A DNA stretch of 64,000 nucleotides from contig NZ_KB892023.1 in the NCBI RefSeq assembly GCF_000373645.1, positions 25,630 to 89,629 of the forward strand. The letters are read 5' to 3'. Below are positions 8,977 to 16,304 of this stretch, piece after piece. A model generated the notes under the pieces. It was not told where the DNA came from. It saw only the letters and a program-made list of their open reading frames with translations, and did not search any database. Position numbers and translations under genes: made by a program. Numbering within the stretch: position 1 is the stretch's first letter; each line of letters opens with the position of its first letter. Origin of the DNA: Streptomyces sp. ATexAB-D23. GTDB taxonomy: Bacteria > Actinomycetota > Actinomycetes > Streptomycetales > Streptomycetaceae.

Positions 8977-9474
8977 GTGCTCGACATCGGCTACTCCCTC
9001 TCCCGCCGCTTCCCCGACCCCCCGCAGACCGACTACCGCCGGGCGGACGTCCGCGCCCTGCGCCACGATCTGTTCTCCGGGGACGTCTACCTCGCGGACA
9101 CCAAGGAGGACCGCGAAGTATCCACAGCCTGGGGATGGGTGCCGGTGCTCGACTTCGCCTGGGCCCTCTGCGACATCGTCGAACAAATCGACCAGGACCC
9201 CCGCGGCAGCCGCTCGCACCGCCGCCAGTACGCCGAACTCGACTTCACCGAGTCCTCCGACCGCATGCTCTTCGAACGCCGCTTCGGCTGGGTCGACATC
9301 GAGGCCGACTGGATGGACCCCGAGGAACCGCCCCTCACCTTCGGCCACTCCCTCCTGCGCCGCGAGGCCCGCGACTTCCTGCACGACCTGATCGCCGACC
9401 TCGCCGACATGCACGAGGGCCTCGCCGACAACCCCGCCGTCTGGGACCTCCAGGCCCGCTTCCCCCGCCTCTGA
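8977..9474 (+). CDS. conserved hypothetical protein
   Basis: 165 residues, acidic, soluble and rich in Asp, Leu and Arg, with no signal peptide or membrane segment. It begins MLDIGYSLSRRFPDPP and has long predicted helices in the second half (SLLRREARDFLHDLIADLADM). Codon use is typical of the genome, so this is a real gene. I do not recognise the family. It is transcribed away from the M1 peptidase gene, 167 bases off. Confidence 0.7.
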   Translation: MLDIGYSLSRRFPDPPQTDYRRADVRALRHDLFSGDVYLADTKEDREVSTAWGWVPVLDFAWALCDIVEQIDQDPRGSRSHRRQYAELDFTESSDRMLFERRFGWVDIEADWMDPEEPPLTFGHSLLRREARDFLHDLIADLADMHEGLADNPAVWDLQARFPRL

Positions 9475-9492
9475 CCGGCCCCGGAGACCGCC

Positions 9493-10173
9493 TCACACCT
9501 CCACGCGCACCCCGATCTGCGCCGCGAACGCCGGAGCCAGCTCCATCAGCTGCGCCGGGCTGATCACCGCACCCGCCAGCCGCTCCACACCCCGCGCGAT
9601 GTCCAGCTCCGCGACCGACCGCAGATCCACCGCCTCCATCCGCACCGCGCTGAAGTCCACCCGCTTCAGCACACAGTCCCGGAACTCCACCCGGGTCAGC
9701 TGCGCGCCCCCGAAATCCGGCTCCGCCAGCACACAGCCCTCGAAGACCACGTCCTTCAGCCGGGCCTTGCGCAGATTCAGGTAATCGATCTTCCCGCCCC
9801 GCACCAGCACCCGCTCCAGCACCGCCCCGTGCAACTGCACCCCGCCCAGGCGCGCGTCCACCACCTCCACGTCCCGCAGCGACGCCGACGAGAGATCCGT
9901 GCCCACCCCCCGTACCCCCGTCAGCACCGAGTCGATGAACCGCGCCCGGCTCAGCTCCGTACGGTCCAGGGCGCAGCCCTCCAGCGCACAGTCCATGAAC
10001 CGGGCCCCCCGGCCCGACCCGTCCGCCAGATCCACGGACCCGAACCGCACCCCGTCGTAATCCCCGTCGGCCTCCAGCCCGCCCCCCTCGAAATCCGTCA
10101 GCGGCGGCAACCGCACCTCCGGGCGCCGCGCCGCCGCGATCCCGCCACCACTCCGACCACCACTGCGCACCAT
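9493..10173 (-). CDS. pentapeptide-repeat protein
   Basis: About 226 residues. From about residue 50 the sequence follows the A(D/N)LXX-type five-residue periodicity (ARFMDCALEGCALDRTEL, ASLRDVEVVDARLGGVQLHG, LRKARLKDVVFEGCVL) for about 24 turns, giving a right-handed quadrilateral beta-helix. The end (PAQLMELAPAFAAQIGVRVEV) is a capping helix and strand. Some members mimic DNA and protect gyrase; most have unknown targets. Start 10173 is chosen because residues encoded further upstream lack homology-like character and the messenger there would run into the divergent promoter. Confidence 0.85.
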   Translation of the reverse strand: MVRSGGRSGGGIAAARRPEVRLPPLTDFEGGGLEADGDYDGVRFGSVDLADGSGRGARFMDCALEGCALDRTELSRARFIDSVLTGVRGVGTDLSSASLRDVEVVDARLGGVQLHGAVLERVLVRGGKIDYLNLRKARLKDVVFEGCVLAEPDFGGAQLTRVEFRDCVLKRVDFSAVRMEAVDLRSVAELDIARGVERLAGAVISPAQLMELAPAFAAQIGVRVEV

Positions 10174-10286
10174 GCCCCCATCGTGACGCACACCACTGAC
10201 AACGCCCCGCCACCCCTTGACCTCAACCATGCTTGAGGTCGGAGGGTGGGCCCGACGAAACCCACACCACCCCGGGGGAGCCCGCC

Positions 10287-11273
10287 ATGCACGCCGTACG
10301 CCTCCACGCCTTCGGCCCCGCCGAGAACCTCTGCTACGAACGGACCGAGGACCCCGAGCCCGGCCCCGGCCAGGTCCGCATCGCCGTCCGCGCCGCCGGC
10401 GTACACCTCCTCGACACCACCCTGCGCCAGGGCCACACCGGCCCCTTCCCCGCCCCCACCCCGCTCCCCACCGTCCCGGGCCGCGAAGTCGCCGGCACCG
10501 TCGACGCGCTCGGCGAAGGCACCGACCCCGGCCGGCTCGGCCAGGACGTCGTCGCCCACCTCGGCACCGGCCCCGGCGGCTACGCCGAACTCGCCGTCAC
10601 CGACGCCGAACGACTCCACCGCATACCCGAAGGACTGGGCCACGCCGAGGCCGTCGCCATGATCGGCACCGGCCGCACCGCCCTCGGCATCCTCGCCTTC
10701 ACCCCGCTCGGCCCCGACTCCGTCGCACTCGTCACCGCCGCCGCCGGAGGCATCGGCACCCTGCTCGTCCAGCACGCCAGGAACGCCGGGGCCACCGTCA
10801 TCGGCCTCGCCGGCGGCCCCGCCAAGACCGCCCTCGTCCGGGACAACGGCGCCGACCTCGCCGTCGACTACACCCGCCCCGACTGGCCCCGCCACGTCCG
10901 CACCCACCTCGACGCCCTCGGCCGCCGCGCCACCGTCGTCTACGACTGCGTCGGCTCCACCACCGCCCGCGCCGCCGTCGACCTCCTCGGCAAGGGCGGA
11001 CAGCACATCGTCCACGGCTGGGCGGGCGGCCGCCCCCTCACCCTGACCGACGAGGAACTCGCCGCACGCGGCATCACCTCCGAGCACGTCCTCGGCCCCG
11101 CCATGCTCAGCAGGGGCGGCGGCCTGCGCACCCTCGAAACCCGCGCCCTCGCCGAAGCCGCCGCGGGCCGCCTGCGCCCCGCGATCCGGAGCTACCCGCT
11201 CGCCCGTGCCGCCGACGCCCACCGCGACCTGGAAACCCGCGGCACCACCGGCAAGGTCGTCCTCATCCCCTGA
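10287..11273 (+). CDS. zinc-independent MDR-family quinone oxidoreductase
   Basis: About 328 residues in the medium-chain dehydrogenase/reductase fold. The N-terminal GroES-like domain (VRLHAFGPAENLCYER, VPGREVAGTVDALGEG) lacks structural-zinc cysteines. The Rossmann domain has VTAAAGGIGTLLVQHARNAGA, the NADP(H)-binding glycine motif of quinone oxidoreductases. It probably reduces quinones or alpha,beta-unsaturated carbonyls. The ATG at 10287 has GGGGGAG about six bases upstream. The divergent pentapeptide gene shares the short upstream region. Confidence 0.87.
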   Translation: MHAVRLHAFGPAENLCYERTEDPEPGPGQVRIAVRAAGVHLLDTTLRQGHTGPFPAPTPLPTVPGREVAGTVDALGEGTDPGRLGQDVVAHLGTGPGGYAELAVTDAERLHRIPEGLGHAEAVAMIGTGRTALGILAFTPLGPDSVALVTAAAGGIGTLLVQHARNAGATVIGLAGGPAKTALVRDNGADLAVDYTRPDWPRHVRTHLDALGRRATVVYDCVGSTTARAAVDLLGKGGQHIVHGWAGGRPLTLTDEELAARGITSEHVLGPAMLSRGGGLRTLETRALAEAAAGRLRPAIRSYPLARAADAHRDLETRGTTGKVVLIP

Positions 11274-11293
11274 ACCCCCGGGCCCGGGGACCG

Positions 11294-11776
11294 TCAGGCC
11301 CCCGCCCCGCCCAGCTCCGCCAGCGCCCCGTCCGTCAGCCGGTACACCGTCCACTCGTCCTGCGGACGCGCCCCCAGCGCCTCGTAGAACGCGATCGACG
11401 GAGCGTTCCAGTTCAGCACCGACCACTCCAGGCGCTCGTAACCCCGCTCCACACAGATCCGCGCCAACTCCGTCAGCAGCGCCTTCCCGTGCCCGCCGCC
11501 ACGCCGCTCGGGACGTACGTACAAGTCCTCCAGGTAGATCCCGTGCGTCCCGCGCCACGTGGAGAAGTTCAGGAACCACAGCCCGAAGCCCACCACCGAG
11601 CCGTCCTCGTCCGACTCCGCGATGTGCGCGAACGCGGCCGGCCGCTCCCCGAACAGCGCCTCCCGCAACTGCTCCTCGGTGACACGCACCTCGTGCAGCG
11701 ACTTCTCGTAATCGGCCAGCTCACGCACCATCGCGTGCAGCTCGGGAACATCGGCGGCAGTAGCAGTACGAATCAT
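11294..11776 (-). CDS. GNAT-family N-acetyltransferase
   Basis: 160 residues, a complete GNAT fold. Motif A reads YVRPERRGGGHGKALL, the acetyl-CoA pyrophosphate loop, and motif B includes RLEWSVLNWNAPSIAFYEALGA. This combination (LEDLYVRPERRG and WNAPSIAFYE) is shared with diamine/thialysine acetyltransferases of the SSAT type, so a polyamine-like amine is a reasonable but unproven substrate. It is convergent with the oxidoreductase, 20 bases apart. Confidence 0.85.
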   Translation of the reverse strand: MIRTATAADVPELHAMVRELADYEKSLHEVRVTEEQLREALFGERPAAFAHIAESDEDGSVVGFGLWFLNFSTWRGTHGIYLEDLYVRPERRGGGHGKALLTELARICVERGYERLEWSVLNWNAPSIAFYEALGARPQDEWTVYRLTDGALAELGGAGA

Positions 11777-11817
11777 GGGGGCAGCGTAAACAGCGCCCGC
11801 CGGCCGCCCGCCGCCGC

Positions 11818-12723
11818 CTACCCCCGGCCCAGCAGCACCCGGGCGATGTGCGCCTGCTCCGGCGCCAGCCGCCCCTCACCGCCGTCCCCGACGCTCCAGC
11901 ACGCGTTCTGCAGCACCCGCCCCAGCGTCCAGGCCACCGCCCGCCCCCGGTCCAGGCCCAGCACCCCGGTCAGCACGTCGAACCGCCGCCCCACCGCGTC
12001 CGCTTCGAACCGGTTCCACAACGCGGGCAGCAGCTCGAAACCCGGGTCCCCCACCAGCGGCTTCGGATCGATCGCCACCCACCGCCCGTCCGGACCCGCC
12101 AGCACGTTCCCGAAGTGCAGATCCCAGTGCAGCAGCCGGTCACCCGGCTCCCCCGCCACCTCACGCACCGCCGCCGCGCAGTCCCGTACCAACCCCCGCT
12201 CCCCCTCGTCCACCAGGCCCGCCACGACCCCCGGCGCACCGGCCACCATCCGCTCGGCCGCCTCCCCCAGCCCCCGCAGCCCGCACCCGGCCGGCGGCCG
12301 CACCGCAGTCAGCCCCGCCAGCAACCCGGCGATCACCCCCACCGCCCGGCCCGCGTCCGCCGTCCCGTCGAGCGAACGCCGCCCGTCCAGCCGCTCCAGC
12401 AGCATCGCCCCCGTCGCCGGATCGTGCTCCAGCAGCCCCACCGCCCCGGCCGACGCCTCCTCCCACAACCGCAGCGCGACCGGCTCCCCCACCGTCTCCT
12501 CATCCACCAACTGCAACTTCAGCACCGCCGGGCGCCCGTCCCCCACCCGCACCACCGGCAGGACCAGCGCACACACCCCGTGCATCGCCGCACCGTCCCG
12601 CCGCAGCCCCCACCGCTCCAGGAACTCCGCCGCCATCCCCGGCAACCCGGCGACGAACGCCCGCCCGGCTTCCCCGTTGCAGGCGTTCTGAGCAGCGACC
12701 AGCGCATCCGGAATGTCGATCAC
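11818..12723 (-). CDS. aminoglycoside/hydroxyurea resistance kinase-like phosphotransferase
   Basis: About 301 residues. The kinase core shows VLKLQLVDEETVGEPVAL (ATP-binding Lys and the Glu helix), HWDLHFGNVLAG (catalytic loop with Asp) and WVAIDPKPLVGDPGFELLP (metal-binding DxD-like motif), the pattern of the APH(6)/hydroxyurea kinase family. Streptomycin 6-kinase is a relative, but most chromosomal members in Streptomyces have no tested substrate. The GTG start at 12723 (VIDIPDALVAAQ) is favoured; the alternative at 12771 would overlap the promoter of the divergent gene. Confidence 0.8.
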   Translation of the reverse strand: MIDIPDALVAAQNACNGEAGRAFVAGLPGMAAEFLERWGLRRDGAAMHGVCALVLPVVRVGDGRPAVLKLQLVDEETVGEPVALRLWEEASAGAVGLLEHDPATGAMLLERLDGRRSLDGTADAGRAVGVIAGLLAGLTAVRPPAGCGLRGLGEAAERMVAGAPGVVAGLVDEGERGLVRDCAAAVREVAGEPGDRLLHWDLHFGNVLAGPDGRWVAIDPKPLVGDPGFELLPALWNRFEADAVGRRFDVLTGVLGLDRGRAVAWTLGRVLQNACWSVGDGGEGRLAPEQAHIARVLLGRG

Positions 12724-12756
12724 GCCCCCGATCGTAGGAGCGTGCGTCAATCGGCT

Positions 12757-13407
12757 ATGCCCACCGGCCACCCAGCCCCGCCCACCCGGCCCCGCACCAC
12801 CCCCGCCGCCCGGCTCCGCGCCACCGGCTCATGGATCCGCAGCGCCCCCGGCACCTACATCTGGCTGACCGCCCTCTTCATCACCACGGTCATCGTCCAC
12901 CAGATGTCACCGGCCTTCGAGGAGGAGTTCCTCCGCCAGCGCTCCACCAACATCCACGAGCTGTCCCGCAACCCCGTCCGCGTCCTCATCAGCAGCGCCT
13001 TCTGGATCGACAGCGGCCAATGGCTCCCCTACGCCGTCCTCTACACCGTCTTCCACGCCCCCGCCGAACGCCGCCTCGGCACCCTGCGCTGGCTCACCGT
13101 CGCCGCCGCCGCCCACGTGCTGGCCACCCTCGTCAGCGAGGGCGTACTCGCCTGGGCCATCCACCACGGCCACGCCCCGCCCTCCGCCGCCAACACCCTC
13201 GACATCGGCGTCAGCTACGCCCTCGCCGGCGTGGTCGCGGTCCTCACCTACTACGTCCCCCGCCCCTGGCGCCCCGCCTACCTCTTCGCGGTCCTGGTCA
13301 TCTACACCGTCCCCCTCATCACCCGCCCCACCTTCACGGACATCGGCCATCTGACAGCGGCACTGATCGGATTGGCGTGCTACCCGCTGACGCGGCGCGG
13401 GACATAA
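12757..13407 (+). CDS. rhomboid-like integral membrane protein
   Basis: 216 residues with about five to six hydrophobic helices. After a Pro/Arg-rich cytoplasmic N-terminus come GTYIWLTALFITTVIVHQM, LPYAVLYTVFHAPAERRLG, a helix with ALAGVVAVLTYYVP, and a final DIGHLTAALIGLACYPLT. The layout and the HLTAALIG segment resemble actinobacterial rhomboid-like proteins, but a GxSG catalytic serine is not evident (the matching place reads GVSYALAG), so proteolytic activity is doubtful. The start at 12757 lacks a well-placed Shine-Dalgarno. The gene is divergent from the kinase gene. Confidence 0.75.
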   Translation: MPTGHPAPPTRPRTTPAARLRATGSWIRSAPGTYIWLTALFITTVIVHQMSPAFEEEFLRQRSTNIHELSRNPVRVLISSAFWIDSGQWLPYAVLYTVFHAPAERRLGTLRWLTVAAAAHVLATLVSEGVLAWAIHHGHAPPSAANTLDIGVSYALAGVVAVLTYYVPRPWRPAYLFAVLVIYTVPLITRPTFTDIGHLTAALIGLACYPLTRRGT

Positions 13408-13438
13408 AAAAACCAGGCCGGCGGGGCGCCGACCTGGT
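13406..13438 (-). terminator. intrinsic terminator of tRNA-Thr
   Basis: Arms at 13412-13422 and 13428-13438 form an 11-bp stem with one G-U type pair. On the minus strand the stem is followed by a run of eight T (the A-run at 13405-13412), a rare classical rho-independent terminator for this genome. It sits just past the tRNA and overlaps the stop codon of the convergent rhomboid-like gene. Confidence 0.8.
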
Positions 13439-13444
13439 CGATGG

Positions 13445-13518
13445 AGCCCCCTGTCGGATTCGAACCGACGACCTACGCATTACAAGTGCGTTGCTCTGGC
13501 CAGCTGAGCTAAGGAGGC
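13445..13518 (-). tRNA. tRNA-Thr (anticodon TGT)
   Basis: A 74-base cloverleaf read on the minus strand. The acceptor stem pairs GCCTCCT with AGGGGGC, the D-arm contains AGCTCAGCTGGCCAGAGC, the anticodon stem ACGCA/TGCGT encloses CTTGTAA with anticodon TGT, and the T-arm contains GGTTCGAATCC. CCA is encoded at 13444-13442. No integrase gene or duplicated 3' end is nearby, so there is no sign that an element uses this tRNA as an attachment site. Confidence 0.95.
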
Positions 13519-13583
13519 GTGCCGGAGCAGTCTAACCAACACCGCAGCCGGCGCAGTGCAGAAATCTCACACCCCAGGAACTG

Positions 13584-13612
13584 CTGACAGATCCGAAACC
13601 GCCAGGTAGCGT
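13584..13612 (+). promoter_or_regulatory. probable msiK promoter
   Basis: CTGACA (13584-13589) and TAGCGT (13607-13612) are separated by exactly 17 bases, a good match to the housekeeping sigma (HrdB) consensus in Streptomyces. It leaves a leader of about 80 bases before the msiK ATG. Confidence 0.6.
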
Positions 13613-13698
13613 CCTTTCAGGTTCACTCCGATGGACCAGACCACTCCCTTACAACGGATCGTCCGGCACGTACCTGCCGGTGGAGGAGAAGCATCAGC

Positions 13699-14835
13699 AT
13701 GGCCAGTGTCACGTTCGACAAGGCGTCCCGTGTCTACCCCGGCTCCACGAAGCCCGCGGTCGACCAGCTTGAGATCGACATCGCGGACGGTGAGTTCCTC
13801 GTCCTCGTCGGTCCCTCCGGTTGTGGCAAGTCCACCTCCCTGCGCATGCTCGCGGGTCTTGAGGACGTCAACGGCGGTGCGATCCGCATCGGTGACCGTG
13901 ACGTCACGCACCTGCCGCCGAAGGACCGGGACATCGCCATGGTGTTCCAGAACTACGCGCTCTACCCGCACATGACCGTGGCGGACAACATGGGCTTCGC
14001 GCTCAAGATCGCCGGTGTGAACAAGACCGACATCCGGGCGAAGGTCGAAGAGGCCGCCAAGATGCTGGACCTCAGCGAATACCTGGACCGGAAGCCGAAG
14101 GCGCTCTCCGGTGGTCAGCGTCAGCGTGTGGCGATGGGCCGCGCGATCGTGCGTGAGCCGCAGGTCTTCCTCATGGACGAGCCGCTGTCGAACCTCGACG
14201 CCAAGCTCCGCGTCTCCACCCGTACGCAGATCGCCTCGCTCCAGCGCCGGCTGGGCATCACGACCGTGTACGTCACGCACGACCAGGTCGAGGCCCTGAC
14301 CATGGGCGACCGGGTCGCGGTCCTCAAGGACGGTCTGCTCCAGCAGGTCGACTCGCCGCGCAACATGTACGACAAGCCGGCGAACCTCTTCGTGGCCGGC
14401 TTCATCGGCTCGCCCGCGATGAACCTGGTCGAGGTCCCGATCACCGACGGTGGCGTGAAGTTCGGCAACAGCGTCGTCCCGGTCTCGCGTGAGGCGCTGA
14501 CCGCCGCCGCCGACCGCGGCGACACGACCGTGACGGTCGGTATCCGCCCCGAGCACTTCGACATCGTCGAGCACGGTGGCGCCGCCGCGAAGACCCTCAC
14601 CAAGGACTCCTCGGAGGCCCCGGCCGGCCTGGCCGTCTCGGTCAACGTGGTCGAGGAGCTCGGCGCCGACGGCTTCGTCTACGGTGCCGCCGAGGTCGGT
14701 GGCGAGCACAAGGACCTCGTGGTCCGCGTCGGCGGCCGCGCCGTCCCGGAGAAGGGCACCAAGCTGCACGTCGTGCCGCGCCCGGACGAGCTGCACGTCT
14801 TCGCCACGTCGACGGGCGAGCGTCTCACCGCCTGA
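13699..14835 (+). CDS. msiK: MsiK, shared ATPase of sugar ABC importers
   Basis: 378 residues. All ABC motifs are intact: Walker A GPSGCGKST, Q-loop VFQNYALYPHMT, signature LSGGQRQRVAMGRAIV, Walker B VFLMDEPLSNLD and switch His in VYVTHDQVEAL, followed by the C-terminal TOBE/regulatory domain of the MalK/UgpC type. In Streptomyces MsiK powers several CUT1 sugar importers (cellobiose, xylobiose, maltose and others) whose operons lack their own ATPase. It fits that no transport partner genes lie beside it. GGAG precedes the ATG by eleven bases, and a strong terminator follows. Confidence 0.95.
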   Translation: MASVTFDKASRVYPGSTKPAVDQLEIDIADGEFLVLVGPSGCGKSTSLRMLAGLEDVNGGAIRIGDRDVTHLPPKDRDIAMVFQNYALYPHMTVADNMGFALKIAGVNKTDIRAKVEEAAKMLDLSEYLDRKPKALSGGQRQRVAMGRAIVREPQVFLMDEPLSNLDAKLRVSTRTQIASLQRRLGITTVYVTHDQVEALTMGDRVAVLKDGLLQQVDSPRNMYDKPANLFVAGFIGSPAMNLVEVPITDGGVKFGNSVVPVSREALTAAADRGDTTVTVGIRPEHFDIVEHGGAAAKTLTKDSSEAPAGLAVSVNVVEELGADGFVYGAAEVGGEHKDLVVRVGGRAVPEKGTKLHVVPRPDELHVFATSTGERLTA

Positions 14836-14851
14836 TCCGGCAAGCGCTGTA

Positions 14852-14886
14852 CGGTGGCCCCGCACGATCTTCGTGCGGGGCCACCG
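14852..14886 (+). terminator. strong hairpin terminator after msiK
   Basis: A perfect 16-bp stem (14852-14867 and 14871-14886) with a 3-base loop, 16 bases after the msiK stop codon. Confidence 0.8.
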
Positions 14887-15052
14887 CGCGTCGGTGCCGG
14901 TTGAGGGGTTTGAACAGCCGAGGGCAGAATCCCCGGCACAACGGTCATTTCACTCCGACTCGTCAACACGCGATTCGAAAAGCCCACTCGAACCATCCCT
15001 CGCGAGGGTGACGTAATGTCGCCATGTCATCACCGACCGCTACGCTCACTGC

Positions 15053-15481
15053 GTGACCCACTCCGTGCGCCGTATCGGCCGAACTCTCGCTCTCGTACTG
15101 CCCGTCGTCATGGTTCTGTCCGGGACCCTCGCGGTCACCGCCGTGCCGTGGGCAGCCAGCAACTCCGACTCGCAGCTGCTCGCCGCGTCGGCTCGTACCG
15201 TCTCCGACGCCAAGGGCGCCAAGGAGGTCAAGGAACGTGCCCCGCAGGACATCCTGCGCGACCGGCTCCTCGTGGAGCTCCGGGAGGAGGACCCCGGTGT
15301 CGCCCTGACGGAACTCCAGCGTGCCGTCGAGGGGCGGCCGTCGCTCGCCCGGCACTGCATGTCGATCGCGAAGGCGCTCGGGAAGGCGGCCGTCGCGCAG
15401 TACGGCCCGACGCGGGCGCACCGTTTCTCCCGCCCCGTCTGTGACACGTCGTTCGCCTCGGGTGTCGCCCAGTTCAGCTGA
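15053..15481 (+). CDS. small secreted hypothetical protein
   Basis: 142 residues from GTG 15053. The signal sequence (RRIGRTLALVLPVVMVLSGTLAVTAV) suggests export, possibly by Tat because of the RR pair. The mature part is helical and charged (LRDRLLVELREEDPGVALTELQRAV) and has two Cys (ARHCMSIAK, RPVCDTS) that could form a disulphide. No family recognised. TACGCT lies six bases before the GTG with no Shine-Dalgarno, suggesting a leaderless transcript. Confidence 0.7.
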   Translation: MTHSVRRIGRTLALVLPVVMVLSGTLAVTAVPWAASNSDSQLLAASARTVSDAKGAKEVKERAPQDILRDRLLVELREEDPGVALTELQRAVEGRPSLARHCMSIAKALGKAAVAQYGPTRAHRFSRPVCDTSFASGVAQFS

Positions 15482-15516
15482 CCGACCGAAGCCGGGCACG
15501 GCATATCGTGCCTGGC

Positions 15517-16227
15517 ATGCATACGTTTCCGACGCAGGCCGTGATCCTGGCGGGTGGCCAGGGGTCACGGCTGCGCCCGTATACCGATGACCGCCCCAAG
15601 CCGATGGTCGAGATCCCGGGTACCGGGACCCCGATCATCGGCCATCAGCTTTCCTGGCTGGCCGCCGAGGGCGTGACCGATGCCGTGGTCTCGTGCGGGC
15701 ATCTCGCCGAGGTGTTGCAGGAGTGGCTGTCCGACGCGGTGCTGCCGTTGCGCGTGACGACGGTGGTGGAGTCCGAGCCGCTGGGGCGCGGGGGCGGGCT
15801 GAAGTACGCGGCGGCCCGGTTGCCGGCGCCGGACGAGCCCTGGTATGCGACCAACGGGGACATCTGGACGCGGTTCTCGTTGCGTGAGATGGCGGCGTTC
15901 CACGCGGAACGGGACGCGACCGCGACGCTGGCGCTGGCCCGTCCGAGGATTCCGTGGGGGGCGGTGGAGACGGACGCGTTCGGGCACATCACGGACTTCA
16001 TCGAGGCGCCGCCGTCGCCGTATCTGATCAATGCCGGGGTGTACGTGTTCTCTCCGGCGTTCACCGCGCTGCTGCCGGACCGGGGGGACCATGAGCGTAC
16101 GACGTTCCCGCGGCTGGCCAGGGAGCGGCGGCTGGCGGGGTATCCGTTGCCGCACGGGGCGTACTGGCGGGCCATCGACACGGCGAAGGACCTGACCGAG
16201 GCCGCCAAGGAGCTGGACGGGCGGTAA
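15517..16227 (+). CDS. sugar-nucleotide (NDP-sugar) pyrophosphorylase
   Basis: 236 residues. The nucleotidyltransferase signature AVILAGGQGSRLRPYTDDRPKPMVEIPG is intact in parts (GGxGxRLxP...KPM), as is YATNGDIWTRF, which supplies the metal-binding Asp. It joins a sugar 1-phosphate to an NTP; the sequence is closest to mannose/glucose-1-phosphate types without the C-terminal left-handed helix domain, so it is the short form. TATCGT seven bases before the ATG and the absence of a Shine-Dalgarno suggest a leaderless message. Product sugar unknown. Confidence 0.85.
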   Translation: MHTFPTQAVILAGGQGSRLRPYTDDRPKPMVEIPGTGTPIIGHQLSWLAAEGVTDAVVSCGHLAEVLQEWLSDAVLPLRVTTVVESEPLGRGGGLKYAAARLPAPDEPWYATNGDIWTRFSLREMAAFHAERDATATLALARPRIPWGAVETDAFGHITDFIEAPPSPYLINAGVYVFSPAFTALLPDRGDHERTTFPRLARERRLAGYPLPHGAYWRAIDTAKDLTEAAKELDGR

Positions 16228-16242
16228 CCGGTACGGGGTACG

Positions 16243-16288
16243 GAGAAGGGGCGGGGCCGGAGGTTTTCCTTCGGCCCCGCCCCTTCTC
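16243..16288 (+). terminator. strong hairpin between convergent genes
   Basis: A perfect 17-bp stem (16243-16259 and 16272-16288) around a 12-base loop containing TTTT. It lies between the nucleotidyltransferase and DoxX genes and can act in both directions. Confidence 0.8.
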
Positions 16289-16304
16289 GTCGTGTGCCTC
16301 CGGG

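Noticed and set aside
10217..12691. Long open frames antisense to or out of phase with known genes (also near 543-1832, 1681-3513, 3445-5649, 24992-28087 and 38802-41060)
   Set aside because: In very GC-rich DNA stop codons are rare in all frames. These translations are Arg/Pro/Ala-rich or Gly/Val-rich, lack ribosome sites and overlie well-supported genes.
12757..13407. Active rhomboid protease
   Set aside because: Topology fits a rhomboid-like fold, but no GxSG serine motif or matching catalytic His could be found, so only rhomboid-like is claimed.
13445..13518. tRNA-Thr as attachment site of an integrative element
   Set aside because: No integrase, excisionase or repeated tRNA 3' end found on either side; neighbours are core genes.
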